From positions 19,286,501 to 19,350,500 of the forward strand of contig CATNEN010000001.1 in the NCBI GenBank assembly GCA_950097015.1: DNA of 64,000 nucleotides, written 5' to 3'. The notes below the pieces were generated by a model. The model searched no databases, was not told the origin of the DNA, and saw nothing but the letters and a program-made list of their open reading frames with translations. Source of the stretch: Macrostomum hystrix (lineage: Eukaryota; Platyhelminthes; Macrostomidae). This document shows positions 12,001 to 21,544 of this stretch, in pieces. The stretch's first letter is position 1. Every line of letters begins with the position of its first letter. The translations under genes were made by a program, and so were the position numbers.

Positions 12001-15000
12001 GCGCCCCTGCGATGGTCAGTTGACAGACTGGGTGGGGCATTGGGTGGCAGCGGAAGATTAGGAGAGTAGGCAGCGGAAGACTAGGCATGTAGGAGCAGAG
12101 ATTCAAAATATTAGGGAGCGGATATTCAAGAGATTAGGGAGCGGAGATTCAAGAGATTAGGGAGCGGAGATTCAAAAGATTAGGGAGCGGAGATTCAAGA
12201 GAGTAGAGAGCGGATATTCAAGAGATTAGGGAGCGGTGTTTCAAGAGAGTAGAGAGCGGAGATTCAAGAGAGTAGAGAGCGGAGATTCAAGAGAGTAGAG
12301 AGCGGAGATTCAAGAGATTAGGGAGCGGAGATTCAAGAGATTAGGGAGCGGAGTTTCAAGAGAGTAGGGAGTGGAGATTCAAGAGATGTTAGGCGTACAG
12401 TCGCTTAAAACTGAGAGGTCCTAGCCCGAATCCAACACTCCCGCTGCAGAAGCTGTGTCAGCATTTTGCCGCAGCCTCCTAGCCTCAGTTGTTGCCGCCG
12501 CATTCGGCGACAATCCCTCGCCTTCGCCGTCGCCTTCGGCTGCCTTCTCGGCCGAAGCTGTCGCCCTGTTTCGCCGAGCCAGCGGCGATGCGTCGCTCCG
12601 CTGCGCCGCGCTTCTCTGCCTGCCAGCGGCTGCCGAGGCCGCAGCCGCCGACTGCCTGAGCTTGGCTCAGCGGCTCCTGAATATCCTGACGATGGATTTA
12701 AAGGCCGCGGCATCGTCGACTGCGGCTTTCAACAGTGTGTCGGTCGCTGCCGCCCTGGCTTGCGGAGATCTGCTCAGCCGGTGCGTCGCCAGACATCCCG
12801 CCGTGGTGGTCGTTCCGCTGTGCCGAAGCTTCAGCCGTTTGGCCCTGGACGGGGCTCGAACTTGCGACGGCGGCCTGTTGGGCTTGGCCAAACTGGCACC
12901 GGCGATGCTGCTGACTGGCAGCGCCGAGCTGGCGGACCTGTTCCGCTTGAATGCCGGCCGACTGCTGGATCTGCTGACAGCGACTGTGCCTGCCGAGGTG
13001 ATTTGGCTGCTTTTAACTGGGGCTAGATTTGTGCTTGCTCTGTATAGACTTGATGGGGTGACATTTGTGAAGTTTTACGTGAGATTTCCAGAATCTTTTA
13101 GTGAGATGTCCAGAATCTTTTAGTGAGATTTCCAGAATCTTTAGGTGAGATGTCCAGAATATTTTAGTGAGATTTCCAGAATCTTTTAGTGAGATTTCCA
13201 GAATCTTTTAGTGAGATTTCCAGAATATTTTAGTGAGATTTCCAGAATCTTTTAGTGAGATTTCCAGAATCTTTAGGTGAGATGTCCAGAATCTTTTAGT
13301 GAGATTTCCAGAATCTTTAGGTGAGATTTCCAGAATCTTTTAGTGAGATTTCCAGAATCTTTTAGTGAGATTTCCAGAATCTTTTAGTGAGATTTCCAGA
13401 ATCTTTTAGTGAGATTTCCAGAATCTTTTAGTGAGATTTCCAGAATCTTTTAGTGAGATTTCCAGAATCTTAAGGTGAGATTTCCAGAATTCTTAGGTGC
13501 GATTTCCCGAGTCATCAGGTGAGATTCCTGACTGATAGGAGTCAGAGTCTTCAGACGGATTATCGGAGACCTTAGAGCTCAACTCAGTGTACTCACCTAC
13601 GCCACCTTCTCAGACTCCCCAAATGGCGGTCGCCAATTCGAATCCGGACACCCTGGAGATCCTTCGCCTAGCCGCCTGCGCCCACCTGTCACTGGCTCTG
13701 ATAGCGGGGCGCGAACTCGCGTCCTACCCTGCTCACCTCGTCTCGACTACCGCTCGCTCAGCTTTGGAGTGTCTTCTAGCCGATGGTTGCGCAACTCGGG
13801 GCACAGCCCGTGGCCTGCTCATTCGGGCACTGCTGGCATCTCGCGACTCGCGACAGTCGGCTGTGGAACACCTCCGCGCCGTCAACCTGCAGCTGCAGCG
13901 GGCGCTGAACTCCTCCGCCGGTGGCTGCAATATCGACGAAGCCGACGCTGCTTTGGCTGCCTTGTCGGCAGCTCTCGGCTCCGAGTACCAGTGGTGCCGC
14001 CTGCCGCTGCCGCCGGGCGCTGTCAAACGAGCCACCGGCCAATCCGAGGAGCGTTACCATGGCGACCTGGCGTCTGCGATTTCGCGATTAAGTGGCTGCC
14101 GAGTTGAATGGATTCTAGGTGAGTTTGATGTCACTCTAACCTACTCAGCTGCCACTCTGACCTACTCAGCTGCCACTCTGACCTACTCAGCTGCCACTCT
14201 GACCTACTCAGCTGCCACTCTGACCTACTCAGCTGCCACTCTGACCTACTCAACTGCCACTCTGACCTACTCAACTGTCACTCTCGTATACTCTCACCTG
14301 TCACTCACGCATACTCTCACCTGTCAGTCTCGTATACTCTTACCTGTCAATCACGTGTACTCTCATGTCTCTGCATTTCATTCCGCAACCTTCACCTGTT
14401 ATCCTGTAAGCCACTAATCCCATCATAATCCGTGGCGCTAATCCTCTAATCCGTATCTAGGCAACCTGGCCAACTGGCACTCGTCTGTCAGCCAGCAAGC
14501 CGACAGTCACCTGTGGCATCGGCTCAGCGACAGTCTAGACTACCTGCCGGACTCCAGTCCGCTTCGCTACATTGTTGCTAGCCTGGTTGCTAAGGAAGCC
14601 ACCGCCCAGCTGCGCCTGCTCTGCTTGGACTGCCTGCTGGCCTGCATCGCCAGCAATCGAGGTAAAAGTGCATCGAAAAAGGGTCGCCGACCTGTCACTC
14701 TTCCTCCCATGGACTGGGCGCCCACTGTCCGTCACTTACTGTTGCTAGGCAACGCTGAGCATGACGAGAAGCTACACAGAAAACTTGCTCAATTGCTCAC
14801 TGGACTCTGCCAATCTGAGCAGCAGCAGCAGCAGCAGCAGCAGCAGGCCTCACTGGTGTCTGTTCTTCAAGACTGCCTGCAGCCACCGCTCATAGCCAAT
14901 TGGTCAGCATCTGCCGTTGCCATCCTACTCAGGCTGGCCGTATCTAATGCCGCCATCCACTACAGCCTGGATACCAACTGCCGCACATTCCTGGCCCAGC

Positions 15001-15230
15001 GCTTGCTGCCTTCGCTGCTCCAACCCTCCGCTGCGAAGCTGAGGCCTTGGCTGGCCAGTTCTATGGTCAAGGCCTACCACCGACTGGCCCGCAATGGCCG
15101 GATGGACGGACAGACAGCCCGGTGGCTGAAGGAGATCCTTGCTGATCGGCTGGGCGACGAGAGCGAGTCTGAGTTTGTCAGGAAGCTTCTGGGACGCCTG
15201 AAGGCTGCTCTTCCAGATTCGGTTGCGTAG
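6090..15230 (+). CDS. FOCAD: Focadhesin (FOCAD) homologue, nine coding exons
   Basis: Exons by GT/AG and phase: 6090-6493, 6848-7536, 8593-9187, 10013-10433, 11000-11252, 11370-12014, 12450-12997, 13614-14118, 14461-15230. They join without a frame break into 1609 codons plus stop; human FOCAD is about 1800. Stretches resemble the human protein in order: the N-terminal WEKLFELL region, an LRSAVRLWELDDRLFPQLE segment (exon 4) matching the TLRLLTSLWE region, VKELAAMPHHY (exon 6), and YLPDSSP plus PPMDWAP (exon 9). The fold is expected to be helical HEAT/ARM-like repeats (families DUF3730 and focadhesin). Known FOCAD localises to focal adhesions and supports the SKI RNA-decay complex. Exon 9 carries a glutamine run (14821-14844). 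The C-terminus appears shorter than in vertebrates. Exon 2 to 3 skips a 1-kb intron full of mobile elements. Confidence 0.88.
6540..6800. repeat. 23-bp minisatellite, FOCAD intron 1
   Basis: Tandem copies of TCTCCTGGGTGAGATTCTCA plus ATAA fill the 354-bp intron. Every unit carries a GGTGAG word identical to the real donor (CTAG/GTGAGT at 6494), so the intron holds a ladder of donor-like sites. Confidence 0.9.
7580..7790. repeat. Dispersed repeat copy, FOCAD intron 2
   Basis: The segment around CCGCGCTTTACGATGAAGCA and TTTCAAAGCCGTCCGACGTC is repeated, diverged, at about 19400-19500 (GTCCGACGTC, AGATATTCAGCGAT) and at about 49660-49735 (CTCTTTACGATGAACTAACT). Three or more scattered copies mark it as an interspersed element. 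It keeps an open frame from exon 2 into the repeat, but the phase-matched splice skips it. Confidence 0.65.
7798..8006. mobile_element. Foldback element with about 85-bp inverted arms
   Basis: The left arm (from GGTTCTTTGTTCTCAGCATC) and the right arm (ending GATGCTGAGAACAAAGGTCC) are diverged reverse complements around a short centre. Both strands therefore give near-identical open frames of about 70 codons. No transposase is present. This looks like a MITE or foldback element inside FOCAD intron 2. I could not identify a convincing target-site duplication. Confidence 0.75.
8300..8400 (-). mobile_element. tRNA-derived SINE copy, antisense in FOCAD intron 2
   Basis: Read on the minus strand there is an A-box-like GGCAGAGCGGTTAACG and, about 30 nt later, a B-box-like AGCTCGATTCC followed by ACGGCGAGGCCACA. 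The same head and tail recur at 52845-52905 in CCDC175. The spacing and degeneracy fit a SINE with a tRNA-like head rather than a working tRNA gene. Confidence 0.6.
9194..9290 (+). mobile_element. SINE fragment with tRNA B-box, FOCAD intron 3
   Basis: Immediately after the exon 3 donor (9188) there is a T-arm-like GGTCGGGGGGTTCGATTCCC followed by GACTTCCACTCC. A second copy lies antisense at 11273-11350. There is no complete cloverleaf, so this is a tRNA-derived repeat fragment and not a tRNA gene. Confidence 0.6.
9484..9970. repeat. 20-bp minisatellite, FOCAD intron 3
   Basis: Imperfect copies of GGGCGGATAATGAGCAGATA, drifting to GGGCGGAAAATGAGCTGAGG towards the 3' side, occupy the centre of the 825-bp intron. 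The array ends about 40 bp before the acceptor CCCACCCAG at 10012. Confidence 0.9.
10445..10950. repeat. 20-bp pyrimidine-rich minisatellite, FOCAD intron 4
   Basis: Copies of ACCTACCTGTCTACCAAACT fill the intron between 10433 and 11000. The strong pyrimidine bias of the + strand produces a long open frame (10405-10992) that is repeat-coded and not a gene. Confidence 0.9.
11253..11369 (+). other. 117-nt in-frame intron carrying a SINE fragment
   Basis: Donor GTCAGT at 11253 and acceptor TCTTCCAG at 11369 bound a 117-nt intron, exactly 39 codons, with no stop in the coding frame. Inside, read on the minus strand, lies a B-box GGTTCGATTC segment. Splicing or retention would both keep FOCAD in frame. 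I favour splicing because the retained peptide interrupts a conserved helical region. Confidence 0.6.
12062..12390. repeat. 23-bp minisatellite, FOCAD intron 6
   Basis: Copies of GGAGATTCAAGAGATTAGGG plus AGC fill most of the intron between donor GATG/GTCAGT (12015) and acceptor CGCTGCAG (12449). Confidence 0.9.
13083..13530. repeat. 22-bp minisatellite, FOCAD intron 7
   Basis: About 20 copies of GAGATTTCCAGAATCTTTTA plus GT. Several units read AGGTGAGAT or AGTGAGAT and resemble the 5' splice-site consensus. They lie between donor GAG/GTGATT (12998) and acceptor CTTCTCAG (13613). Confidence 0.92.
14130..14300. repeat. 21-bp minisatellite, FOCAD intron 8
   Basis: Copies of CTCAGCTGCCACTCTGACCT plus A start about a dozen bases after donor CTAG/GTGAGT (14119). 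Units contain a CTGACCTACTCAG word resembling a 3' splice site. The real acceptor is CCGTATCTAG at 14460. Confidence 0.9.
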
Positions 15231-15254
15231 AATTTCATGATTGCTGCTTCTGAA

Positions 15255-15590
15255 CTCCTTTTCTCCCCTCCTGTCTTCCCCATTGTTCCTCTCCTCTCTT
15301 TCCCATTCTTCCCCTGCTCTCTTCCCCATTCTTCCCCTCCTCTGTTTCCCATTCTCCCCTCCTCTCTTCCCCCTTCTCCCCTCCTCTTTTCCCCATTCTC
15401 TTCTCTTCCCCATTTGTCTTCGCCTCTCCTCCCCATTCTTGCTCTCCTCTCTTCCCTATTTTCCCCTCCTCTCTTCCCCATACTTCTCCACCACTCTTCC
15501 CCATTTTCCCCCACCTGTCTTCCCCATTCTCCCCCTCCTCTCTTCCCCATTCTTCCCTCCTATCTTTCCAATTCTCCCACTGCCTACAAT
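15255..15590. repeat. Pyrimidine-rich degenerate repeat after FOCAD
   Basis: Degenerate copies of CTCCTCTCTTCCCCATTCTT follow the FOCAD stop by about 25 bp and may be 3' UTR or flank. The bias gives several open frames on both strands (for example 15074-15550 minus), which I discard as low-complexity. Confidence 0.8.
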
Positions 15591-15954
15591 TAATGTTGTA
15601 TTGACTACGAGTGTTATTACAAGTACTCGTACTTGTCTTATCACTGCCCAATTGTGCCAAGATCAGCTTGTTGTGCCAACAAGCATCAATTCAACCTACG
15701 CAACTGTCTATTAACTACGAGTTTAAAAAGTGCATTTTTACAGAATTTAGCACAATTGCATGCTTCACTTTTGTAACTTTTGTTGTTAAAAATATTTCTT
15801 AACTAACTGAATCTAGCCGTTTTAAACTGTTTTAAACCTTGTATTTTTTTATTTAAAAGTTTGTAGCGTAGAAACGTAGGAATTTTGAAAATCTAAATGC
15901 TGATTAAAACATTTGATTTAAAAAATATACTTCAGGTTAATAACTGATAAAGTC

Positions 15955-16262
15955 ATAGGATGACTTGATAATTTGAGGGATAAGTAGATTTAGGTGAGAG
16001 ATGAGAATATTCAGGTGAGAGATGAGTAGATTCAGGTGAGAGATGAGTATATTCAGGTGAGAGATGAGTAGATTCAGGTGAGAGATGAGTATATTCAGGT
16101 GAGAGATGAGTATATTCAGGTGAGAGATGAGTATATTCAGGTGAGAGATGAGTATATTCAGGTGAGAGATGAGAATATTCAGGTGAGAGATGAGTAGATT
16201 CAGGTGAGAGATGAGTCGATTCAGGTGGGAGATATGTAGAATCAGGTGAGAGAAAATGAGAT
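15955..16262. repeat. 21-bp minisatellite upstream of CPLANE2
   Basis: About 14 copies of GATGAGTATATTCAGGTGAG plus A, each carrying CAGGTGAG. The array ends about 40 bp before a good acceptor (CTAACTCAT branch-like word, then GATTCCAG at 16303), 31 bp upstream of the CPLANE2 ATG. It probably sits in an outron or a 5' UTR intron. Confidence 0.88.
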
Positions 16263-16334
16263 TCAAATGAGTTATATTACTAACTCATACTGAATGATTC
16301 CAGCCCTTAGACTGAGCTGAGAGCAGGCGGTATA

Positions 16335-16480
16335 ATGTACCATTGCGAGCGTGGCGCCCACTTCCAGTACAACTGGCTGGCCTCGCAGGAGGGCGCGCCC
16401 TACCTGCACTCCGTGTGGCCCAGGGCTCAGGCGAGGCCTCTGCAGTTCGCTCTGCTGGAGGCTCCACCTGCGCCACAGGT

Positions 16481-16512
<32 letters not shown>

Positions 16513-19075
16513 CAGTTTGGCACTCCGCTGGCCCATACAAGATAGCTGTGATTGGCAGAGCCGGTGTGGGGAAGTCCGAGTTTATTGGTACAGTTACAGG
16601 TGAGCTTTGCTTAGATCCCAATCCCTCAGGTGTTTATTATCAATAATCCCAATCCCTCAGGTGTTTATTATCAATAGTCCCAATCCCTCAGGTGTTTATT
16701 ATCAATAGTCCCAATCCCTCAGGTGTTTATTATCAATAGTCCCAATCCCTCAGGTGTTTATTATCAATAGTCCCAATCCCTCAGGTGTTTATTATCAATA
16801 GTCCCAATCCCTCAGGTGTTTATTATCAATAGTCCCAATCCCTCAGGTGTTTATTATCAATAGTCCCAATCCCTCAGGTGTTTATTATCAATAGTCCCAA
16901 TCCCTCAGGTGTTTATTATCAATAATCCCAATCCCTCAGGTGTTTATTATCAATAATCCCAATCCCTCAGGTGTTTATTATCAATAGTCCCAATCCCTCA
17001 GGTGTTTATTATCAATAGTCCCAATCCCTCAGGTGTTTATTATCAATAGTCCCAATCCCTCAGGTGTTTATTATCAATAATCCCAATCCCTCAGGTGTTT
17101 ATTATCAATAATCCCAATCCCTCAGGTGTTTATTATCAATAGTCCCAATTCAGGTGTTTATTATCAATAATCCCTATTCGTCAGGTGTTTATTATCAATA
17201 GTCCCAATCCCTCAGGTGTTTATTATCAATAATGCCAATCCCTCAGGTGTTTATCAATAGTCCCAATCCCTCAGGAGTTTATTATCAATAGTCCCAATTC
17301 AGGTGTTTATTATCAATAATCCCAATCCCTCAGGTGTTTATTATCAATAATCCCAATCCCTCAGGTGTTTATTATCAATAGTCCCAATTCAGGTGTTTAT
17401 TATCAATAATCCCTATTCGTCAGGTGTTTATTATCAATAGTCCCAATCCCTCAGGTGTTTATTATCAATAATGCCAATCCCTCAGGTGTTTATCAATAGT
17501 CCCAATCCCTCAGGTGTTTATTATCAATAGTCCCAATTCAGGTGTTTATTATCAATAGTCCCAATCCCTCAGGTGTTTATTATCAATAGTTCCAATCCCT
17601 CAGGTGTTTATTATCAATAATCCCAATCCCTCAGGTGTTTATTATCAATAATCCCAATCCCTCAGGTGTTTATTATCAATAGTCCCAATCCCTCAGGTGT
17701 TTATTATCAATAGTCCCAATCCCTCAGGTGTTTATTATCAATAATCCCAATCCCACAGGTGTTTATTATCAATAATCCCAATCCCTCAGGTGTTTATTAT
17801 CAATAGTCCCTATTCAGGTGATTATTATCATTTATGGATGTGTTTTGATATCAATATTTTATTAATTTTCATATGATCATACAAATATTCAATGCCCAAT
17901 GCACAGGTCAGCAGCAACAGCAGCAGCAGCAGTTTCAGTCAGTCTGGCAGGAGACTCCTGGCTTGTCAGTTCGGCGTCAATTCTGGCCCTGCAAGCTTCG
18001 CCGTCAGTCAGATCCCAACGGGGATATTGTGCTGGGCCAGCGGTCTGATCCGCTGCTGTGCCGGCTGGACTTCTGGGAGGCTGGGGACGCCGCATCGCGC
18101 AGCTTTGAGCACCTGCGCCACGAGCTGAGGTCGGCCTGCGACTGCGTCCTGTTCGTGTTCAGCGCCGCTGACCGGGCGTCCTTTGTCGAAGTGCCGACGC
18201 TTGTTCGGCGGACTCTGGGCTCGGATGTCGGCGAATCCGGTTCCGCGGCTGCTCCACCTTGCGGAGTCCTGCTGGTGACCCGACTCGACCAGCCTGAGGC
18301 GCAGGTGACTCACGGCTCTGGGATTGGAGTTGGGATAATTTTACTTATGGTTGGGATCTGATCAGTCAGGTGGGGATGTGACAATCAGGTGAGGATGCGA
18401 CAGTCAGGTGAGGATGTGACAATCAGGTGAGGATGTGACAGTCAGGTGGGGATGTCACAGTCAGGTGGGGATGTGACAGTCAGGTGGGGATGTGGCAGGT
18501 GGGGATGTGACAGTCAGGTGAGGATGTGACAGTCAGGTGGGGATGTGACAGTCAGGTGGGGATGTGGCAGGTGGGGATGTGACAGTCAGGTGGGGATGTG
18601 ACAATCAGGTGAGGATGTGACAGTCAGGTGAGGATGTGACAGTCAGGTGGGGATGTCACAGTCAGGTGGGGATGTGACAGTCAGGTGGGGATGTCACAGT
18701 CAGGTGGGGATGTGACAGTCAGGTGGGGATGTGGCAGGTGGGGATGTGACTGTCAGGTGAGGATGTGACAATCAGGTGAGGATGTGACAGTCAGGTGAGG
18801 ATGTGACAGTCAGGTGAGGATGTGACAGTCAGGTGAGGATGTGACAGTCAGGTGAGGATGTGACAGAGATTGAAATTCTTACCATTCAGGTTGTGAGTCG
18901 TGCGGAGCTGCTCAAACTCGAGCGGGACTGCCGCCTGCCATTGCTGAGATTCTCGCCCAGCATGCCTACTGAGTCTGTCTGTCAGCTGCTCAGTCGCCTA
19001 TGCGAATGCCTCTGGCACAGGCAGCTGGTGCTGCAGGGCGCCATCGAGACCTCGGTGCCCCAGAGAAGGAAGTGA
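16335..19075 (+). CDS. CPLANE2: CPLANE2/RSG1-like small GTPase, three exons
   Basis: Exons 16335-16599, 17907-18304 and 18890-19075 join in frame (phases 1 and 0) into 282 residues; human RSG1 has 258. It is a Ras-like GTPase of the CPLANE complex (with INTU, FUZ, WDPCP), which in animals acts at basal bodies in ciliogenesis. Visible features: an N-terminal YNWLASQEGAPYL like the RSG1 PNWHESAEGKEYL region, P-loop GRAGVGKS, switch I region ETPGLSVRRQFWPCKLR, the FWEAGD switch II region, the SAADRASF segment and a TRLDQ base-recognition motif. Two glutamine runs, one before the P-loop and one between the P-loop and switch I, are absent from vertebrate RSG1. The canonical DxxG Asp is replaced (WEAG), a region already atypical in RSG1. 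Start chosen as the first ATG after the acceptor at 16303. Confidence 0.88.
16605..17835. repeat. 31-bp minisatellite, CPLANE2 intron 1
   Basis: About 39 copies of TCCCAATCCCTCAGGTGTTT plus ATTATCAATAG fill intron 1. The first unit starts within 15 bp of the donor ACAG/GTGAGC, and every full unit repeats CAGGTG. A few units are shortened or read GCCAATC or CTATTCGTC, and a block of about 240 bp is itself duplicated (compare 17145-17280 with 17385-17535). Confidence 0.95.
18363..18868. repeat. 19-bp minisatellite, CPLANE2 intron 2
   Basis: Copies of GATGTGACAGTCAGGTGAG, with some units shortened to GATGTGGCAGGTGGG. Each unit contains CAGGTGAG or CAGGTGGG, close to the real donor GCAG/GTGACT at 18305. 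The last unit lies about 20 bp before the acceptor ACCATTCAG (18889). Confidence 0.95.
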
Positions 19076-20593
19076 CACAGAATATTTACTCAGCTGTGCT
19101 TGGATCATGTAGCATATCATGTGACTAGGAAGCTGGACTTCCGCTATTGACGCCTTTATACTCCAAATATAATTACCTGTGACGATTTTTATGAAAATAA
19201 GAAACGATTTAATTCCAATTTTTCGTTTTATATTAATTTTTCAATTGCAACATTTTCTGTACAGAACAGGAGACAGTTTCGTCTGTGCTTCGCGTGAGTA
19301 TCCAATGAGTCACATTAAACCTGTGAGTGTCATCTGGCTTAACGTGTGAAATGTTCCAGATTGAGCGACAGGTGTCGTTTCAAGGACCTGTCTGTAAAAT
19401 AGATTTTTTGGCTGAAGATAAAATGTTTCAAAGCTGTCCGACGTCGCATCGTCGAGATATTCAGCGATGCTTGTCTAAGACCCCGGTGACATGGACAACT
19501 GACCTCTCTAAGGCAAATCCACGTTAGTGTAATAAAAATAAAATTAGCAATGTAATCATGGCAATATCAATAGTAATTGAGGACATGGGGAAATTTTGCG
19601 AGTAGAAAAATTATGCAAATACTGCTGGTTTTTGCCACCAGACACCCCTACGAGAGTCGTTGAATATCTTGACGATGCCAATGTTTTGTGATTCTAATAA
19701 CTGTTTCATTAGATAAAGCGGAAAATTCTAGCCTGTGTTTTGGATTGGCAGTTTGTTGAAAAATTTAGGAGATACAGAAAAATTGGGCATTTGAAATACT
19801 GCCGCGGTAACTGATAACAAAGCATGCTGGCTTCAGTCGAAACACTGGTATTTCTGCAGGTTAATCGATCATAAATGTCGCACTCACTAATCTTAGCCTA
19901 CTGACAGTGGTAAAAGATTTCAATTTCGATGCTCTCAATTTCTAGACAATTTCATTAAAACAGGCCCCTTTCAGCCTCCCACTGGTGCTTTCACTCAAAA
20001 CACTGGGTCAGGTGAGGCGGAATTCCAGCTCATAGTTCTAGTTTGCATTAATACGAGACTGTATTTCAAAGCCTAAATAGAACCAATATATCTTGATTTG
20101 ATGAAGCCTACTAAAAGGTCTGGAAAAACGTAAAAAAACAAAGTTCACAGACGAGCAACCAAGTTCAACATTAAACCTGAATGACTTCTTAAAATAAACT
20201 TCGCGGTCTTCGCAGTTAGGGCCAGTGTTTACGGCACTGAACGAATCGAAAATGACGGGCCGAAGCCTGCTAGCCGAGAACCAATATATTAACCAAGCGA
20301 TAAGGACGGGCCAGAGGGTAAAAGCTGAAAAGGAGCGGGTGGAGGAGGGAGACGAGCAGCTAGCCAATCACAGACCAGGGAAAGGGAAGAGAATTGAAGT
20401 TAACTAAGAAGCTAAACAGATCCAGGGAGAGAGGAGAAATTTCAATAGCAGGGCGCGCGAACCCTTCCTTACAATCGAAGTTTTCTATTAATTTTCTATT
20501 TGCTGTTTTGCCAATCGAACGGTTGCGTCGGGGGCCCACTTTTCACTAAAATTTCATGATTCAGGCAACTTTGTTGCTGATTGTTGAAGCAGC
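19076..20593. other. Intergenic region; one dispersed-repeat copy
   Basis: No gene is recognised between CPLANE2 and the LamG cluster. 19380-19510 is a diverged copy of the dispersed repeat of 7580-7790 (GTCCGACGTC, AGATATTCAGCGAT). 19640-19715 shares CACCAGAC and ACGATGCCAATGTTTTGTGA with 8448-8490, a second small interspersed family. Confidence 0.55.
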
Positions 20594-21538
20594 TCAGGCC
20601 AGCTCGAAGAGCTGCCTAATCTGGTGCTCCGTCAGAGGCGCAGCGGCCAGGGCCACAGCCCTGATGGTGCCATTGAGGAAAACGCTGCTAGGCGAGCGCC
20701 AGCCGATCTTGACGCAGGCCCCAGCAGCATTGTACGTGACGCTTGTCAAAACATTGAACATAGGCCCCTGCAGAAACGAAGATCCCAGATAGAATCTGCA
20801 AGAAGCAGCCAGTAGGTTGAAGGACACTCCGGCGATGAAGAACTGCTGACTGTCGTTGGGCAGAACTGAGCCAGTTTGAAACAAAACTCTGCTACCTGAT
20901 AAAAGGTACAGTGCACGAGGAATATTTGGAAAGGCGCTGTACTCCCAGAAATGATCCAAGCTCGAGGTCCCAAGTTCAGTGCAACTCTCCAGGTCAACAA
21001 AACCGTTAGTCTTCGGAGTTCTCTTCAGGTGCAGCACCCAGGTGTAGGAGCCTGAGAAGTCCAGGCCGACTGGATCATCCACCCACAGTCGAGACGAGAC
21101 TCCGTCCATCACTGCGCCCTCGCTCGTCCACGTCACATTGCTGGATCTCATGGGATTCCTCTGTCCACCAGGGCCGCACACCACATTCTCCAGAGCCGGT
21201 CCCCTGTATCCAACCCACACAGCACTGAAGTGCTCGTTCGCAGTGATGGCATCGTACTCAGAGTCCACAATGATCTCGCAATCAAACTGATCTCGCAGTC
21301 CAGCAGTCGATGAGCTGATGTTGAAGAGGCTGAGCAGGTGGCACACCTGACTGAATCGGAACAGCGCGCACGAGGCGTCTCGCTTGCTCCACTGCACCAC
21401 GCCGACGCTGTTGAGCTGGAACTCGCGACTCGACACGAAGCAGTCGAGCAGGGAGACAGAAGGCTTCTGCCACGTCGACGGCGACTCGCTAAGACACTGA
21501 GCCCGGCCAACTCGGTACTGACTCACAACGTAGAATTG
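20594..21538 (-). CDS. LamG-type secreted protein A (main exon)
   Basis: Minus-strand exon of about 314 codons, paralogous to protein B. It has a cysteine-rich N-terminal part (possibly PAN-like) followed by a concanavalin/LamG-like C-terminal half ending in the shared IRAVALAAAPLTEHQIRQLF type tail. No in-frame ATG precedes the conserved YRVGRAQC. Instead an acceptor (TTTCATAG, exon from 21538) begins the exon, and the new residues QFYVVS align with the FVLS of protein B. A separate upstream exon with the signal peptide is therefore expected and was not found. From 21011 rightwards the DNA is the start of the 4155-bp duplicated unit. The 3' half is unique to this gene. Confidence 0.7.
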   Translation of the reverse strand, partial: QFYVVSQYRVGRAQCLSESPSTWQKPSVSLLDCFVSSREFQLNSVGVVQWSKRDASCALFRFSQVCHLLSLFNISSSTAGLRDQFDCEIIVDSEYDAITANEHFSAVWVGYRGPALENVVCGPGGQRNPMRSSNVTWTSEGAVMDGVSSRLWVDDPVGLDFSGSYTWVLHLKRTPKTNGFVDLESCTELGTSSLDHFWEYSAFPNIPRALYLLSGSRVLFQTGSVLPNDSQQFFIAGVSFNLLAASCRFYLGSSFLQGPMFNVLTSVTYNAAGACVKIGWRSPSSVFLNGTIRAVALAAAPLTEHQIRQLFELA

Positions 21539-21544
21539 CTATGA

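Noticed and set aside
11696-12106. Antisense frames over FOCAD exons (many of 60-136 codons)
   Set aside because: They mirror GC-rich coding exons on the other strand and share no domain with known proteins.
15074-15660. Glycine/glutamate-rich minus frames and proline-rich plus frames
   Set aside because: Products of the degenerate CT-rich repeat downstream of FOCAD.
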